Origin: Jiangella alba
Lineage (GTDB): Bacteria > Actinomycetota > Actinomycetes > Jiangellales > Jiangellaceae
Reading direction: 5' to 3'
Assembly: GCF_900106035.1 (NCBI RefSeq)
Contig: NZ_FNUC01000004.1
Coordinates: 3,385,722-3,449,721 of the forward strand
Length of the DNA stretch: 64,000 bases
The notes below the pieces were generated by a model. It worked only from the letters and a program-made list of their open reading frames with translations. It had not been told where the DNA came from and did no database searches. How positions within the stretch are numbered: position 1 is the stretch's first letter; every line of letters starts with the position of its first letter. Positions 17,186 through 26,471 of the stretch are shown piece by piece. The position numbers and the translations under genes were made by a program.

Positions 17186-20100
17186 ATGACGCGTGTGTCC
17201 ACCACTCTGGCCGCCATGGTCGCTGCCGTTGCCCTGGTCTTCTCCGGCCTCGTTGCGCCGTCGGCCTCCGCCGCCGACGAGACCGTCGTCTACCTCGACC
17301 AGGCCGGCGGCGACGACACCTCTCCTGGAACCGACCCGGACCAACCCCTGCGCACGCTCACCCAGGCGCTGCGGAAGGTCACTCCCGACGGTGGCCGCAT
17401 CGTCATCATGAGCGACTACCGGCTCGAACTCTCGATCACCGAGCCCGCACACACCGGCGACATCCTCGTGACCAGCTCCGACGGCGAGACGGACTATCCG
17501 GGCCGACTGATCTTCGGAAACACGCCGTTCATCGAGTACAACCTCGCGGGACCCACGACCTTCGCGGACCTGGGTGTCGTCACCTCGCAGTGGGCCGTCT
17601 TCGCCGCGAACTGGAACCCGATCACCTTCGGCGAGGGCGTCTCGATGCAGAGCGTGCCCACGCCAGGGGTCCGGCAGGTCTTCGTGGTGGGTGGCTATCA
17701 CGGGCCGTCCGCGGAGGACACCGCGCTCGACGCCGACTCGCACATCACGATCGACTCGGGGACCTTCTACAAGGTGGTGGGCTTCAGCCGGGGCAAGGGC
17801 GCCGGGACGCAGACCTACACCGGCACCTCTCACATCACGCTCAACGGCGGCATCGTCCAGGAGATCTTCGGGGCATCGCTCGAGAACCACTACTCGGGCA
17901 GCACCGAGATCACGATGACCGGTGGCCGCGTGGGTGCCTTGCACACGGCCGGCGATGTGACCCGCTACCTCGTCGGCAGTGCCGATGTCGAGCTCACCGG
18001 CGGTCACGTCAACACGATCGACATCAACAACGTGGTCGAGGACGTCGACCTCACGCTCGACGGCGTGGACTGGGGCGCCATCGAGGCCGAGAACGCCTGG
18101 GGCGGGGAAGATCGCCACCAGCAGATCCTCGAGTTCGCGGCGGTCCGGACGGTGCGCTTCGCGGGGCAGCACCACACGGCGGACCAGGTCGCGGCGCTCA
18201 GGGAGATCTTCGACGTCCTGATCAACACCGGGGACGTCCACGTCAGTGCTGACGGCAGCGGCGGCGAGTGCACCGCGGAGCACCCGTGCGGCAGCCTCGA
18301 GACCGCTCTGGGCCTGCTCGCCGCCGACGGCGGTGCCATCACGATCAGCGGCGACGTCGCCTGGGACGTCGACGCGGCCACGCTGGCCGCCGGCGCAGGG
18401 CGGGTGTCGTTCGTCGGCGACGGCGCGGCCTCGATCGCCTTCCCCGCCGACGCCGAGATCGCGATCGCGCGTGACGTCACCTTCAGCTCGGTCGAGCTGG
18501 CGAACGCGGGCGCGTTGGACCTGCTGGCCGACGGTGTGGACCTGACGATCGGCGAGGGGGTCACCGTGGCCGACGGCGGCCAGGTGAGCGTGGCCGGCAT
18601 CAGCGACGGCGCCTCGATCTCGATCGAGTCCGGCGAGTTCGCCCGCGTCGTCGGCATCACCGATCTGACCGGCGACTTCGCCGGCACGACGGACGTGACG
18701 ATCGCCGGCGGTGCGGTCGAGCAGGTCTGGGCCGGTACCGACACCGCCCACGACGTGTCCGGTGCGGTGGCGACCGTGGCCGGCGGTGAGGTCGGGACGC
18801 TCCGCTCCTCCGCGGGCCGGATCACCGAGACGCTGATGGCTCGGCTCCTCGGCGGCAGCGTGAGCAACGCGCTGCTCGAGGGTGCTGACGGCGAGGTCAG
18901 GGCGCGGATCGGCGAGACCGGGATCGGTGCGATCTCGGTCGCGGACTGGTCGGCCGCCGATGGTGCGGCGCGCACGCTGACGCGGCTGCCAGGCGCCGAC
19001 CAGGGGGTGATCGACCAGATCGCGGCCGCGTTCGACAGCGTCACCGAGGACGAGGTCGTGTACCTGTCCGCCGACGGCGATGGTGACGGCTCCAGCCCGT
19101 CCCACGCCAGTGGTGACCTGAGTGCGGCGATCGCCGCCCTGTCCGGTGACGGGCGGGTGGTGGTGACGGACCAGTACACGGTCGACGAGGGGTACGACGT
19201 GGGCGACCACGGCACGCACGCCGTGCTCACCACCGACGACGGCGACATCGACTTCGCTGCCGACGGCGCGGCGCTGCAGATCGAGGGCGCGCTGCGGCTG
19301 GGTGGTCCGACCACCTTCGAGAACGTGCTGCTGCAGTCCCCGGCCGTCGACGGCACCATCTATGCGATGGGTGAGCCCTTGACGATCGGTGCCGGCGTCG
19401 ACACCGCGTTCACCCGGCGCGGCGAGACCCACCTGAGCATCGTCGGCGGAAGCAACGACACCGAGCCTGCGCCGGTCACCTCGGTGACGGTCGAGGGCGG
19501 GCAGTGGGCCGGCCTGCGCGGCGGGTCCGACAACACCGCGGCGGTGACGACCAGCGCCGAGGTGACCGTCCAGATCGACGGCGGCACGTTCTACGGGCCG
19601 GTCGTCCTCTCCCACCGTGGCGAGAGCTCGGGATCGGCCTCCGCCACGATCGACGGCGGGACGTTCATGCGGGGTGTCTACGCCGTCCACGAGGAGGACG
19701 GGAGCGGCTACGCAGCCGACTACGACGCGGACGTCACGGTGAACGGTGGCGAGTTCTGGGCGACGATCGCGCCGGCGAAGTCCCGCTCGACCGTGCTGGC
19801 CGGCACGTTCGACCTCACGGTCACCGGCGGCGACTTCGGCCACCTCACCGACCTGCTCGGCACGGAGGGCTTCGCCGGGGACATGGCGAGCGCCCTGCAC
19901 GTCGATCCCGCGGTCGAAGCGGCGGTGCCGGAGGGTGAGCTGACGTTCACCAACCCGCTCGTCCGGGCGGCGGACCCGTACATGTTCACCCACCAGGGGC
20001 AGTACTACTTCCTGGCGACGTCCGGTACCACGATGGCGCTGCACAAGGTCGCCAACCCCTCTGACCTGTCCGAGTCTGTGGGGTCGGTGATCTTCGCTCC

Positions 20101-21577
20101 CGAGGACATGCAGAACCTGTGGTCGCCGGAGGTGCATCACCTGACAGCCGAGGAGGTCGGCGAGGAGAACGCCGGGTGGTACCTGTACCTGTCGGCGACC
20201 GACCCGAACGATCCGGCCGCCGAGGGCCAGCGCCAGTACGTGCTCAAGGCGCTGGACGGCGACGACCTGCTGGGCCGCTGGGGCAACCCGGTCACCGGTG
20301 AGGTGAACGTCCCGCAGCGCATCACGAACGCCGATGATCCCGACTTCAACACCGACGAGTTCGTGGCGGGCATCTCGCTCATGCGAGTGGCCGGCGAGAC
20401 CTACATCACCTACGTCGCCGAAGAGGGACGCGGAACGGCCGACTTCCACCAGACGATCAACATGAGCCACATGGTCAACCCGTGGACCCTCTCCGGTGAG
20501 CCGAGCATCATCACCAAGTCCGAGTACGACTGGGAGATGCATGGGTACGCCCAGTCGACCAGCGACCCGAACATGTGGTGGCCGAAGGTCGTGGAGGGCG
20601 GAACCGCCGTCTACGGCGACGACGGCGAGGTGTACATGGCGTACTCCGCCAGCGGCTACTGGACCATCTACTACGCCATCGGCTATCTGAAGTACACCGG
20701 TGGCGACCCGATGGCCGCCTCGAACTGGGTCAAGAACCCGACCCCGATCATGAGCAAGAACACCGAGGTCACCGGCACGGGTACGGGTCCGAACTTCGTC
20801 GACCACGAGGGCACCGACTGGTTCATGTTCCAGGCTCGTCCGGGCCCGGACACGCAGACGGCCCGGTACGCCTTCATCGAGCCGTACACCGCTGACGCCG
20901 ACGGGCTGACGATCGGCGACGGCTCGGGCCAGCCGGCACCGCTGGAGACCGAGTACACGTTGAGCGTGAACCCGATCCCGCTGAGCGAGAAGATCAGCGG
21001 GTTCACCCCCGCCGATGGCGTACGCCCGGACGTGTCACTGGTGTCGCCGTCGGCGCCGGGGCCGACGCCCGAGCTGGCGATCCAGGTAGAGGCGACCGAC
21101 GACGTCGGGCTGGCGAGGATCGTGGCGAACATCTACGACGGCGACAGGCTCGTGAAGAGCACGTCGTCCACGGTCGACGGCGCCGCCTCGGCCACGCACA
21201 CCGCGACCGTGACGCTGGCCGACGGCGACTACACGATCCGGTACAACGCTCGCGACCTGGCCGGCAACGTGTCGCGAACCTCGACCTTCGACGTCACCGC
21301 GGACGCCACGGCGCCGACGGTGACCGTGAAGGAGGGCCCGCAGTTCACCGTCGAGGCGGACGGCGGGGGCTACGCACAGGTCAGCTACAAGCTCCACGAC
21401 GCCGGGAAGATCGACAAAGCCGTGCTGAACGCGACGGTGATCGACCTGACCGACAACACCTGGTCGGACCTGAACGGCGTCCGGCCCGGCGTCTTCGGCG
21501 CCGTCAGGGGCGAGAACACGCTGGTCGTGTACGACGTCGCGGGCAATGGCGCGACGGTCACGTTCGCCCTGGAGTGA
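17186..21577 (+). CDS. Secreted beta-helix / glycoside hydrolase family 43 protein
   Basis: This 1,463-residue exported protein has a Sec signal peptide (residues 1-29, cleavage after SASA). Residues ~30-915 contain many degenerate repeats of the form V-T-I-x-G-G-x-V, typical of a right-handed parallel beta-helix, as in polysaccharide-binding or lyase-like proteins. Residues ~920-1265 form a GH43-like five-bladed propeller: NPLVRAADPYMF (catalytic base Asp) and KVVEGGTAVY (acid Glu). The segment expected to carry the pKa-setting Asp reads FVAGISLM. An Ig-like domain and a C-terminal module (GKIDKAVLNATVIDLTDN) follow. The ATG at 17186 has GTGGAG upstream; a GTG at 17147 is less likely. GH43 enzymes mostly cut arabinose or xylose linkages. 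Free-standing gene with its own promoter and terminator. Confidence 0.85.
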   Translation: MTRVSTTLAAMVAAVALVFSGLVAPSASAADETVVYLDQAGGDDTSPGTDPDQPLRTLTQALRKVTPDGGRIVIMSDYRLELSITEPAHTGDILVTSSDGETDYPGRLIFGNTPFIEYNLAGPTTFADLGVVTSQWAVFAANWNPITFGEGVSMQSVPTPGVRQVFVVGGYHGPSAEDTALDADSHITIDSGTFYKVVGFSRGKGAGTQTYTGTSHITLNGGIVQEIFGASLENHYSGSTEITMTGGRVGALHTAGDVTRYLVGSADVELTGGHVNTIDINNVVEDVDLTLDGVDWGAIEAENAWGGEDRHQQILEFAAVRTVRFAGQHHTADQVAALREIFDVLINTGDVHVSADGSGGECTAEHPCGSLETALGLLAADGGAITISGDVAWDVDAATLAAGAGRVSFVGDGAASIAFPADAEIAIARDVTFSSVELANAGALDLLADGVDLTIGEGVTVADGGQVSVAGISDGASISIESGEFARVVGITDLTGDFAGTTDVTIAGGAVEQVWAGTDTAHDVSGAVATVAGGEVGTLRSSAGRITETLMARLLGGSVSNALLEGADGEVRARIGETGIGAISVADWSAADGAARTLTRLPGADQGVIDQIAAAFDSVTEDEVVYLSADGDGDGSSPSHASGDLSAAIAALSGDGRVVVTDQYTVDEGYDVGDHGTHAVLTTDDGDIDFAADGAALQIEGALRLGGPTTFENVLLQSPAVDGTIYAMGEPLTIGAGVDTAFTRRGETHLSIVGGSNDTEPAPVTSVTVEGGQWAGLRGGSDNTAAVTTSAEVTVQIDGGTFYGPVVLSHRGESSGSASATIDGGTFMRGVYAVHEEDGSGYAADYDADVTVNGGEFWATIAPAKSRSTVLAGTFDLTVTGGDFGHLTDLLGTEGFAGDMASALHVDPAVEAAVPEGELTFTNPLVRAADPYMFTHQGQYYFLATSGTTMALHKVANPSDLSESVGSVIFAPEDMQNLWSPEVHHLTAEEVGEENAGWYLYLSATDPNDPAAEGQRQYVLKALDGDDLLGRWGNPVTGEVNVPQRITNADDPDFNTDEFVAGISLMRVAGETYITYVAEEGRGTADFHQTINMSHMVNPWTLSGEPSIITKSEYDWEMHGYAQSTSDPNMWWPKVVEGGTAVYGDDGEVYMAYSASGYWTIYYAIGYLKYTGGDPMAASNWVKNPTPIMSKNTEVTGTGTGPNFVDHEGTDWFMFQARPGPDTQTARYAFIEPYTADADGLTIGDGSGQPAPLETEYTLSVNPIPLSEKISGFTPADGVRPDVSLVSPSAPGPTPELAIQVEATDDVGLARIVANIYDGDRLVKSTSSTVDGAASATHTATVTLADGDYTIRYNARDLAGNVSRTSTFDVTADATAPTVTVKEGPQFTVEADGGGYAQVSYKLHDAGKIDKAVLNATVIDLTDNTWSDLNGVRPGVFGAVRGENTLVVYDVAGNGATVTFALE

Positions 21578-21593
21578 CCGCACCTCGTCCGCC

Positions 21594-21627
21594 GGCCTGC
21601 GTCCGTTCCCCGAACGGATCGCAGGCC
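21594..21627 (+). terminator. Strong hairpin terminator after the GH43 gene
   Basis: GGCCTGCG (21594-21601) pairs with CGCAGGCC (21620-21627) and inside it CCGTT (21603-21607) pairs with AACGG (21613-21617). It lies 16 bases past the stop. Stability suggests a real terminator. Confidence 0.7.
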
Positions 21628-21672
21628 GTCGGCGTTTACGGGCACGTGGAAGAATGTAAGCACCTCTAGACA

Positions 21673-21701
21673 TTGACACAATAACAACGTGTTCATATGC
21701 T
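21673..21701 (+). promoter_or_regulatory. Promoter of the second sugar ABC operon
   Basis: -35 TTGACA (21673-21678) and -10 TATGCT (21696-21701) have the ideal 17-bp spacer. TGTTCATATG (21690-21699) overlaps the -10 and matches half-sites in the two preceding promoters. The predicted leader is about 60 bases, ending with AAGGAGGT at 21757-21764. Confidence 0.75.
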
Positions 21702-21770
21702 GCCTCAATCAGCAGCAGCGTCAGGTGTGCGTCACGCACGTCGGTGCTGTCCGGACAAGGAGGTCTGACG

Positions 21771-23129
21771 GTGGTCAGCAGCAATCGACAGCTCAGCCGG
21801 CGCACTCTGCTGGGCGGAGCCCTCGGGCTCATGGCCGGGTCGAGCCTGCTCTCGGCCTGTGGTTCCGGCAGTGGTGGTGGCGGGAGTGCCAACCCGCCCG
21901 CCGATCAGGGGGGCTCGGACGAGGGTGAGCTGGTCGTCTGGGGCGGCGTGGCACCCGAGAGCGGTCCTCAGGAACTGGTCACCGCGTTCATGGCGAAGTA
22001 CCCCGGCATCAAGGTGGAGTACGTCCGGTACGTCAACGACGAACAGGGCATCCTCAAGCTCGACACCGCGTTGCAGGGCGGCGTCCCGATCGACGTGTTC
22101 TTCTCGTACGGGACCGTCGATGTGGTCCGTCGCTCGCAGGCGGGCCTCGCGCTCGACCTCACCGAGCTCGCTCGCGAGGACGAGCTGGCGAAGGCGTTCG
22201 TTCAGGACGAGCCGATCAGCACCCTGGTCGACGGCAAGCTCTACTCGATCCCGACGACGCACTTTCCGAACTTCGTCGTCATCAACCAGGACGCGATGGA
22301 CGCCGCGGGGATCGAGATCCCGTACGACTGGACCGTGGACGACTACCACCGGGTCGCGCAGGAGTTCAAGGCCGCCGGTTTCGATGTCGGCGCCTACAAC
22401 GTGCCTCGGCACGAGGCCGCCGGCCTCGGCGGCGACTACCTCTACAAGGAGGGCGGCACCGAGTCCAACTTCGACCACCCGCTCTTCCGGCAGCGGCTCG
22501 AGGACATCCTGGCGATGGAGGACGACGGCTCGATCTTCACCCAGGAGAGGATCACGGCCGAGGGCATCGGGGGATACGCGCAGAACTACTTCCTCGACGG
22601 AACGTTCGCCATGATGCTCGACGGCACGATCGCGATCCGGTACATCAAGAATCTCGAGGAATACCCGCACGACTTCCGTACCACCTTCCGGCCCTACCCG
22701 GGCCTCGTGACCGGCGAGCCGTACTTCAACCCCGGCGTGCGCGGGGACGACGTCCAGATCTCCTCGAAGAGCCAGTACCAGTCCGCGGCGTGGACGTTCG
22801 TCAAGTTCTGGATGGGCGAAGGAGCGCAGTTCATGTCGCCGTCCGGGAAGGTCTCACCGGCCCAGTACGAGAACCCGACGGACGAGCTGTTCGAAGGCCT
22901 GTTCGGGCCCGACGCGGACACCCTCTTCGACGTCGAGTCGTTCGAGAAGACGTTCTTCGCCCCGGAGCCGCCGCTGTCCGTGCGCAGCATCACGACCGCC
23001 TACACCGAGATCTCCAAGCTCAAGGAGCAGACCGAGAGCGAGATCCGGCTTCGCACCAAGTCGATCGACGACGGCCTCGCGGAGATGAAGCAGAAGGCCG
23101 ACGAGGCCATCGCCGCCGCGCTGTCCTGA
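21771..23129 (+). CDS. Sugar ABC transporter substrate-binding lipoprotein
   Basis: This is a 452-residue family-1 solute-binding protein. The signal has a twin-arginine pattern (SRRTLLGG) and a lipobox LLSACG with Cys30, so it may be Tat-exported and lipidated. A Gly/Ser linker is followed by GELVVWGGVAPESG and the two-lobed binding fold. The GTG at 21771 was preferred because AAGGAGGT sits six bases upstream. It begins an operon with two permeases and an aldose epimerase-like protein. It lies directly downstream of the secreted GH43 protein, so it probably captures sugars released by that enzyme. No ATPase is encoded in the operon. Confidence 0.92.
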   Translation: MVSSNRQLSRRTLLGGALGLMAGSSLLSACGSGSGGGGSANPPADQGGSDEGELVVWGGVAPESGPQELVTAFMAKYPGIKVEYVRYVNDEQGILKLDTALQGGVPIDVFFSYGTVDVVRRSQAGLALDLTELAREDELAKAFVQDEPISTLVDGKLYSIPTTHFPNFVVINQDAMDAAGIEIPYDWTVDDYHRVAQEFKAAGFDVGAYNVPRHEAAGLGGDYLYKEGGTESNFDHPLFRQRLEDILAMEDDGSIFTQERITAEGIGGYAQNYFLDGTFAMMLDGTIAIRYIKNLEEYPHDFRTTFRPYPGLVTGEPYFNPGVRGDDVQISSKSQYQSAAWTFVKFWMGEGAQFMSPSGKVSPAQYENPTDELFEGLFGPDADTLFDVESFEKTFFAPEPPLSVRSITTAYTEISKLKEQTESEIRLRTKSIDDGLAEMKQKADEAIAAALS

Positions 23130-23132
23130 CGG

Positions 23133-24101
23133 ATGAGACCCGTGACTGTGCTCGAAGAAGTGTCCAAGCCGGGCGGGACGGCGTCGACGCCGTCCCGCGT
23201 CCGGAAGCCGGGCCGGCTCGTCAACGGCTACCGCTGGTGGGTGCCGTGGGTGTTCCTGGTGCCGATCGTCGTCCTGGTGCTGGCGTTCCTGGTGGTCCCG
23301 CTGTTCTCGGGCCTGTTCATCGCCTTCACCGACTGGAATGTCGTCTCCGGGATCGAGGGCATCCGGTGGATCGGCCTGGCCAACTTCCAGGAGCTCTTCC
23401 AGGACGACATGTTCTGGTCGTCCATCGGCAGGACGTTGTTCTACGCCGGCGTCGGGACACCGCTCACGGTCGCCGTCGGGATGCTCCTCGGCCTGGCGCT
23501 GAACCAGCCGATGCCGGCGCGCGGCCTGATCCGGGCGATCTTCTTCCTTCCCGCCCTCGTCAACACGATCGCGGCGGGGACCGTGTGGCTCTCGCTGCTC
23601 CACCCGACGTCGGGACCCGTGAATCAGGCGCTGACCTCCCTCGGGATCGAGGACCCGCCCACGTGGTTCGTCTCCCAGACCTGGGCGCTGCCGGCGATCG
23701 TGATCATGTCGGTGTGGATCAGCGCCGGATACGTGGCGATCCTGGTCATCGCCGCACTGCAGGACATGCCGCCCGAGCTGTACGAGGCCGCCAAGATCGA
23801 CGGAGCGGGGGCGTTCCGGCAGTTCACCACCGTCACGCTGCCGGGGCTGGTCCCGATCCTCACCTTCCTGCTCATCACCTCGTTCATCGGGCGCTCGCAG
23901 ACGTTCGGACTGATCCAGTTCATGACCGGCGGCGGCCCGGGCGATTCGACCACGGTGCTCTCGTACTACATGTACGAGGCCGGCTTCCACTCGTACCGAT
24001 TCGGCTACGCGGCGGCGATCGGTCTGATGAGCATGCTGGGCGTGCTGGCGTTGTCGGTGGGACTGTTCCGTCTGCAACGGGGCCGGGGACTGTACACATG
24101 A
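23133..24101 (+). CDS. Sugar ABC transporter permease, MalF type
   Basis: This 322-residue permease has about six membrane helices beginning at WVPWVFLVPIVVLVLAFLV. The EAA loop reads LYEAAKIDGAGAFRQF, followed by LPGLVP. The ATG at 23133 lies 3 bases after the previous stop; a GTG at 23142 is an alternative because no clear SD precedes the ATG. It works with the next gene product as the translocation pore for the 21,771 binding protein. Confidence 0.92.
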   Translation: MRPVTVLEEVSKPGGTASTPSRVRKPGRLVNGYRWWVPWVFLVPIVVLVLAFLVVPLFSGLFIAFTDWNVVSGIEGIRWIGLANFQELFQDDMFWSSIGRTLFYAGVGTPLTVAVGMLLGLALNQPMPARGLIRAIFFLPALVNTIAAGTVWLSLLHPTSGPVNQALTSLGIEDPPTWFVSQTWALPAIVIMSVWISAGYVAILVIAALQDMPPELYEAAKIDGAGAFRQFTTVTLPGLVPILTFLLITSFIGRSQTFGLIQFMTGGGPGDSTTVLSYYMYEAGFHSYRFGYAAAIGLMSMLGVLALSVGLFRLQRGRGLYT

Positions 24102-24112
24102 GGAGCCCACGA

Positions 24113-25000
24113 ATGAGCACCGCGTCCGTCGAGGCGGCGCAACCCGCGCCCCACCCGGGCCGGATCCGGCGCCGGCGCAGGGCACGCATCGCGTACTGGA
24201 CCCGCGGGCTGGTCATGTCGCTGCTCGCGCTGCTGTTCCTGACACCCTTCCTGTGGATGCTGTCCTCGGCGCTGAAGCGGAACGGGGACATCTTCTCGGT
24301 GCCGACGCAGTGGATCCCCGATCCACTGGTGTGGGACAACTTCGTCGAGGTCTGGACCGGCGAGCAGTCGATGCTGCGCTACTTCAGCAACTCCACCATC
24401 GTCGTGGTGGCGACCATTCTCGGCCAGCTCTTCGTGGTCACGCTCGCCGGGTACGCCTTCGGGCAGCTGAAGTTCAAGGGCCAGAACGTGTTGTTCATCG
24501 CCTTCCTGGCCACGTCGATGGTGCCGGCCCAGCTGCTGCTGGTGCCGCGCTTCATGTTCTTCAGCCAGATCGGGCTCTACGACACCCTCGTCGCCCTGAT
24601 CCTTCCGGGCATGGCATCGGTCTTCGCGACGTTCCTCCTGCGGCAGCATTTCGCCGCGGCGCCGCGCGAGCTCGGTGAGGCCGCACGTATCGACGGTGCG
24701 AGCGAGTGGCGGATCTTCTCGCGCATCTACCTGCCGCTGGCGCGGCCGATGCTCGCCGCCCTGGCGATCCTGACCTTCGACTCGACGTGGAACGACTACG
24801 AGAGCGCACTGATCATGATCACGGACGAGGCGAAGTACACGGTGCCACTCGGACTGACCCGCTTCATGTCCGACGACGGCACCGTGTCGCTGGGGCCGGC
24901 ATTGGCCGGCTCCGTCTCCTCGATCATCCCGGTGCTGATCATCTTCCTGATCTTCCAGCGGCATTTCATGAAGTCGATGGCGCGAGCCGGCCTGCGCTGA
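24113..25000 (+). CDS. Sugar ABC transporter permease, MalG type
   Basis: This 295-residue permease has an Arg-rich N-terminus, about six membrane helices, an EAA loop (LGEAARIDGASEWRIF then LPLARP) and the typical FQRHFMKSMARAGLR end. The ATG at 24113 has AGGAG eight bases upstream and is preferred over an ATG at 24098 that would overlap the MalF-type stop (ATGA). It completes the importer. Confidence 0.92.
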   Translation: MSTASVEAAQPAPHPGRIRRRRRARIAYWTRGLVMSLLALLFLTPFLWMLSSALKRNGDIFSVPTQWIPDPLVWDNFVEVWTGEQSMLRYFSNSTIVVVATILGQLFVVTLAGYAFGQLKFKGQNVLFIAFLATSMVPAQLLLVPRFMFFSQIGLYDTLVALILPGMASVFATFLLRQHFAAAPRELGEAARIDGASEWRIFSRIYLPLARPMLAALAILTFDSTWNDYESALIMITDEAKYTVPLGLTRFMSDDGTVSLGPALAGSVSSIIPVLIIFLIFQRHFMKSMARAGLR

Positions 25001-25019
25001 CGAACGGTACGGAGGAACC

Positions 25020-26009
25020 ATGACGGCTGCGGCCGCCGAGCATCAGGTCACATCGGTCTCCGGGTGGGAGGCGCTACGGCTGTCGACGAGTGATCTCGAG
25101 GTCACCGTCGTCCCGGGCAAGGGCGCGGACATCGCCTCGATCCGCGATCGCGCCGGCGGCGTGGAGTTGCTGTGGACCCCTCGCTGGGGTCTGCGGCCGC
25201 CGTGGGCGCTGCCCCTGCCCGGGGCGCCCGAGGCACTCGCCCTCGACCGCTCCGGTGGTGGCTGGAACACGATGTTCCCTAACGCCGGCCGCGCCTGCGT
25301 CGAACACGGCGTCGACTGGGGCTTCCACGGCGAGACCTGGCTCGCTCCGTTCGACTGGGAGCCGGCGCCGGGCGGAGTTCGCCTGACGACGGCCCTGGCG
25401 CGTAGCCCGTTCACGGTCAGCAAGGTCGTGAGCGTCAGCGGCAACCAGGTCGTGGTCACCGAGTCCGTGACGCACGTGGGGGCCCGGCCCGTCGACGTGC
25501 TCTGGTGCCAGCACCCAGCGTTCGGCGCACCGCTGATCGGGCCGGCGACCACGGTCGCGATCACCGGATGCGTGGTGCACCCGGACCTGCCCGACGACGT
25601 CCCGGCCACCGCCGCCCCGCCCCACTGGCCCGAGCACGTCGAGGTCGACGGCTCCCACGTCGATCTCTCCCGGCTCGACGCCGCGGGCAGCGGCGGGGCG
25701 CGGCTGGCCTTCCTCGGCTCGTTCGGGGACGAGCAGGTGCGCGCGCGGATCCACAACCCTGAGCTCGGGCTCGGGGTGGAGCTGGCCTGGAGCAGGCAGG
25801 ACTTCCCCTTCGCCTGGTACTGGTACGAGTCCGGCGGGCGACAGGACTACCCCTGGTACGGGACCGCGCACTCGCTGGCGCTGGAACCGGCCTCGGGCTA
25901 TCCCAGCGGGGTGCACCGGGCGCGTCGGCTCACCGGCACCGAGCTGACGATCCACCCGGGGGAGACCGTGACCAAGTCCGTGGCGATGACGGTCGTACGC
26001 GGGGAGTGA
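25020..26009 (+). CDS. Aldose 1-epimerase-like (galactose mutarotase-fold) protein
   Basis: This 329-residue protein has the beta-sandwich mutarotase pattern. The N-terminal SDLEVTVVPGKGADIASI leads to GGWNTMFPNAGRACVEHG and HGETWLAPFDW, with His residues at the positions expected near the sugar. The C-terminal GTAHSLALEPASGYP supplies the conserved Glu. Such proteins interconvert anomers of aldoses, or act on sugar acids in related subgroups. GGAGGA precedes the ATG. It is the last gene of the second importer operon, where it would convert imported or released sugars to the anomer used by the next enzyme. Confidence 0.8.
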   Translation: MTAAAAEHQVTSVSGWEALRLSTSDLEVTVVPGKGADIASIRDRAGGVELLWTPRWGLRPPWALPLPGAPEALALDRSGGGWNTMFPNAGRACVEHGVDWGFHGETWLAPFDWEPAPGGVRLTTALARSPFTVSKVVSVSGNQVVVTESVTHVGARPVDVLWCQHPAFGAPLIGPATTVAITGCVVHPDLPDDVPATAAPPHWPEHVEVDGSHVDLSRLDAAGSGGARLAFLGSFGDEQVRARIHNPELGLGVELAWSRQDFPFAWYWYESGGRQDYPWYGTAHSLALEPASGYPSGVHRARRLTGTELTIHPGETVTKSVAMTVVRGE

Positions 26010-26471
26010 GATGAGCTGTTCCAAGGGGTGGCCGGTGTGAGCGGCCGCCGTTGACCCCGTCACCATGTTGGCAAGGCTGGCCGCCCTGAGGATCGGACCA
26101 AACGGGACACCCGAGACACGGTGAGCCATGCCAAGCACGCGGTCAGCCTTGCCAAGGGGGCTCCCTGGGGCGGTCGGTGCGCGTGCGCGGGGCCGCGTCA
26201 CCCCGGATGACACCCAGCGCGTCCAGGCCCCGGGTGCCGCGTCGGCCCGGCATCCAGCCCATGTCATCGGCGATCGACCACACCCCGCTGGTGCGGATCG
26301 CCGATGATCTTCGTGGCGGCGCGTGTTGCGGCGTGGTCGTGGTGTCAGATAGCCGCGGTCTGGGCGCTGCGCCCGGCCGAGCACGTGGGCTGCTGACGGA
26401 TGGCGGGCGGAAAGGTGGCGCTGGGGGCCCAGCAATCCACCCGCCATCAGGCCCGGGCCCGACGAGGCGCC
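26010..26471. other. Gene-free stretch between convergent operons
   Basis: About 460 bases with no convincing gene on either strand. The recognisable item is the 17-bp inverted repeat at 26068-26155. Short minus-strand coding-like pieces near 26200-26270 (DDMGWMPGRRGTRGLDALG) hint at a decayed gene, but this is weak. Confidence 0.4.
26068..26155. repeat. 17-bp inverted repeat with 54-bp interior
   Basis: TTGGCAAGGCTGGCCGC (26068-26084) matches the reverse complement of GCGGTCAGCCTTGCCAA (26139-26155) at 16 of 17 positions. The interior carries a related CCATGCCAAGC. It lies between converging operons and could be a large terminator-like structure or a small non-coding element with terminal repeats. 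I cannot decide between them. Confidence 0.5.

Noticed and set aside
16889-20806. 1,305-codon open frame on the minus strand
   Set aside because: It is antisense to two clear genes. Such long antisense frames are expected in very GC-rich DNA and the product has no family features.
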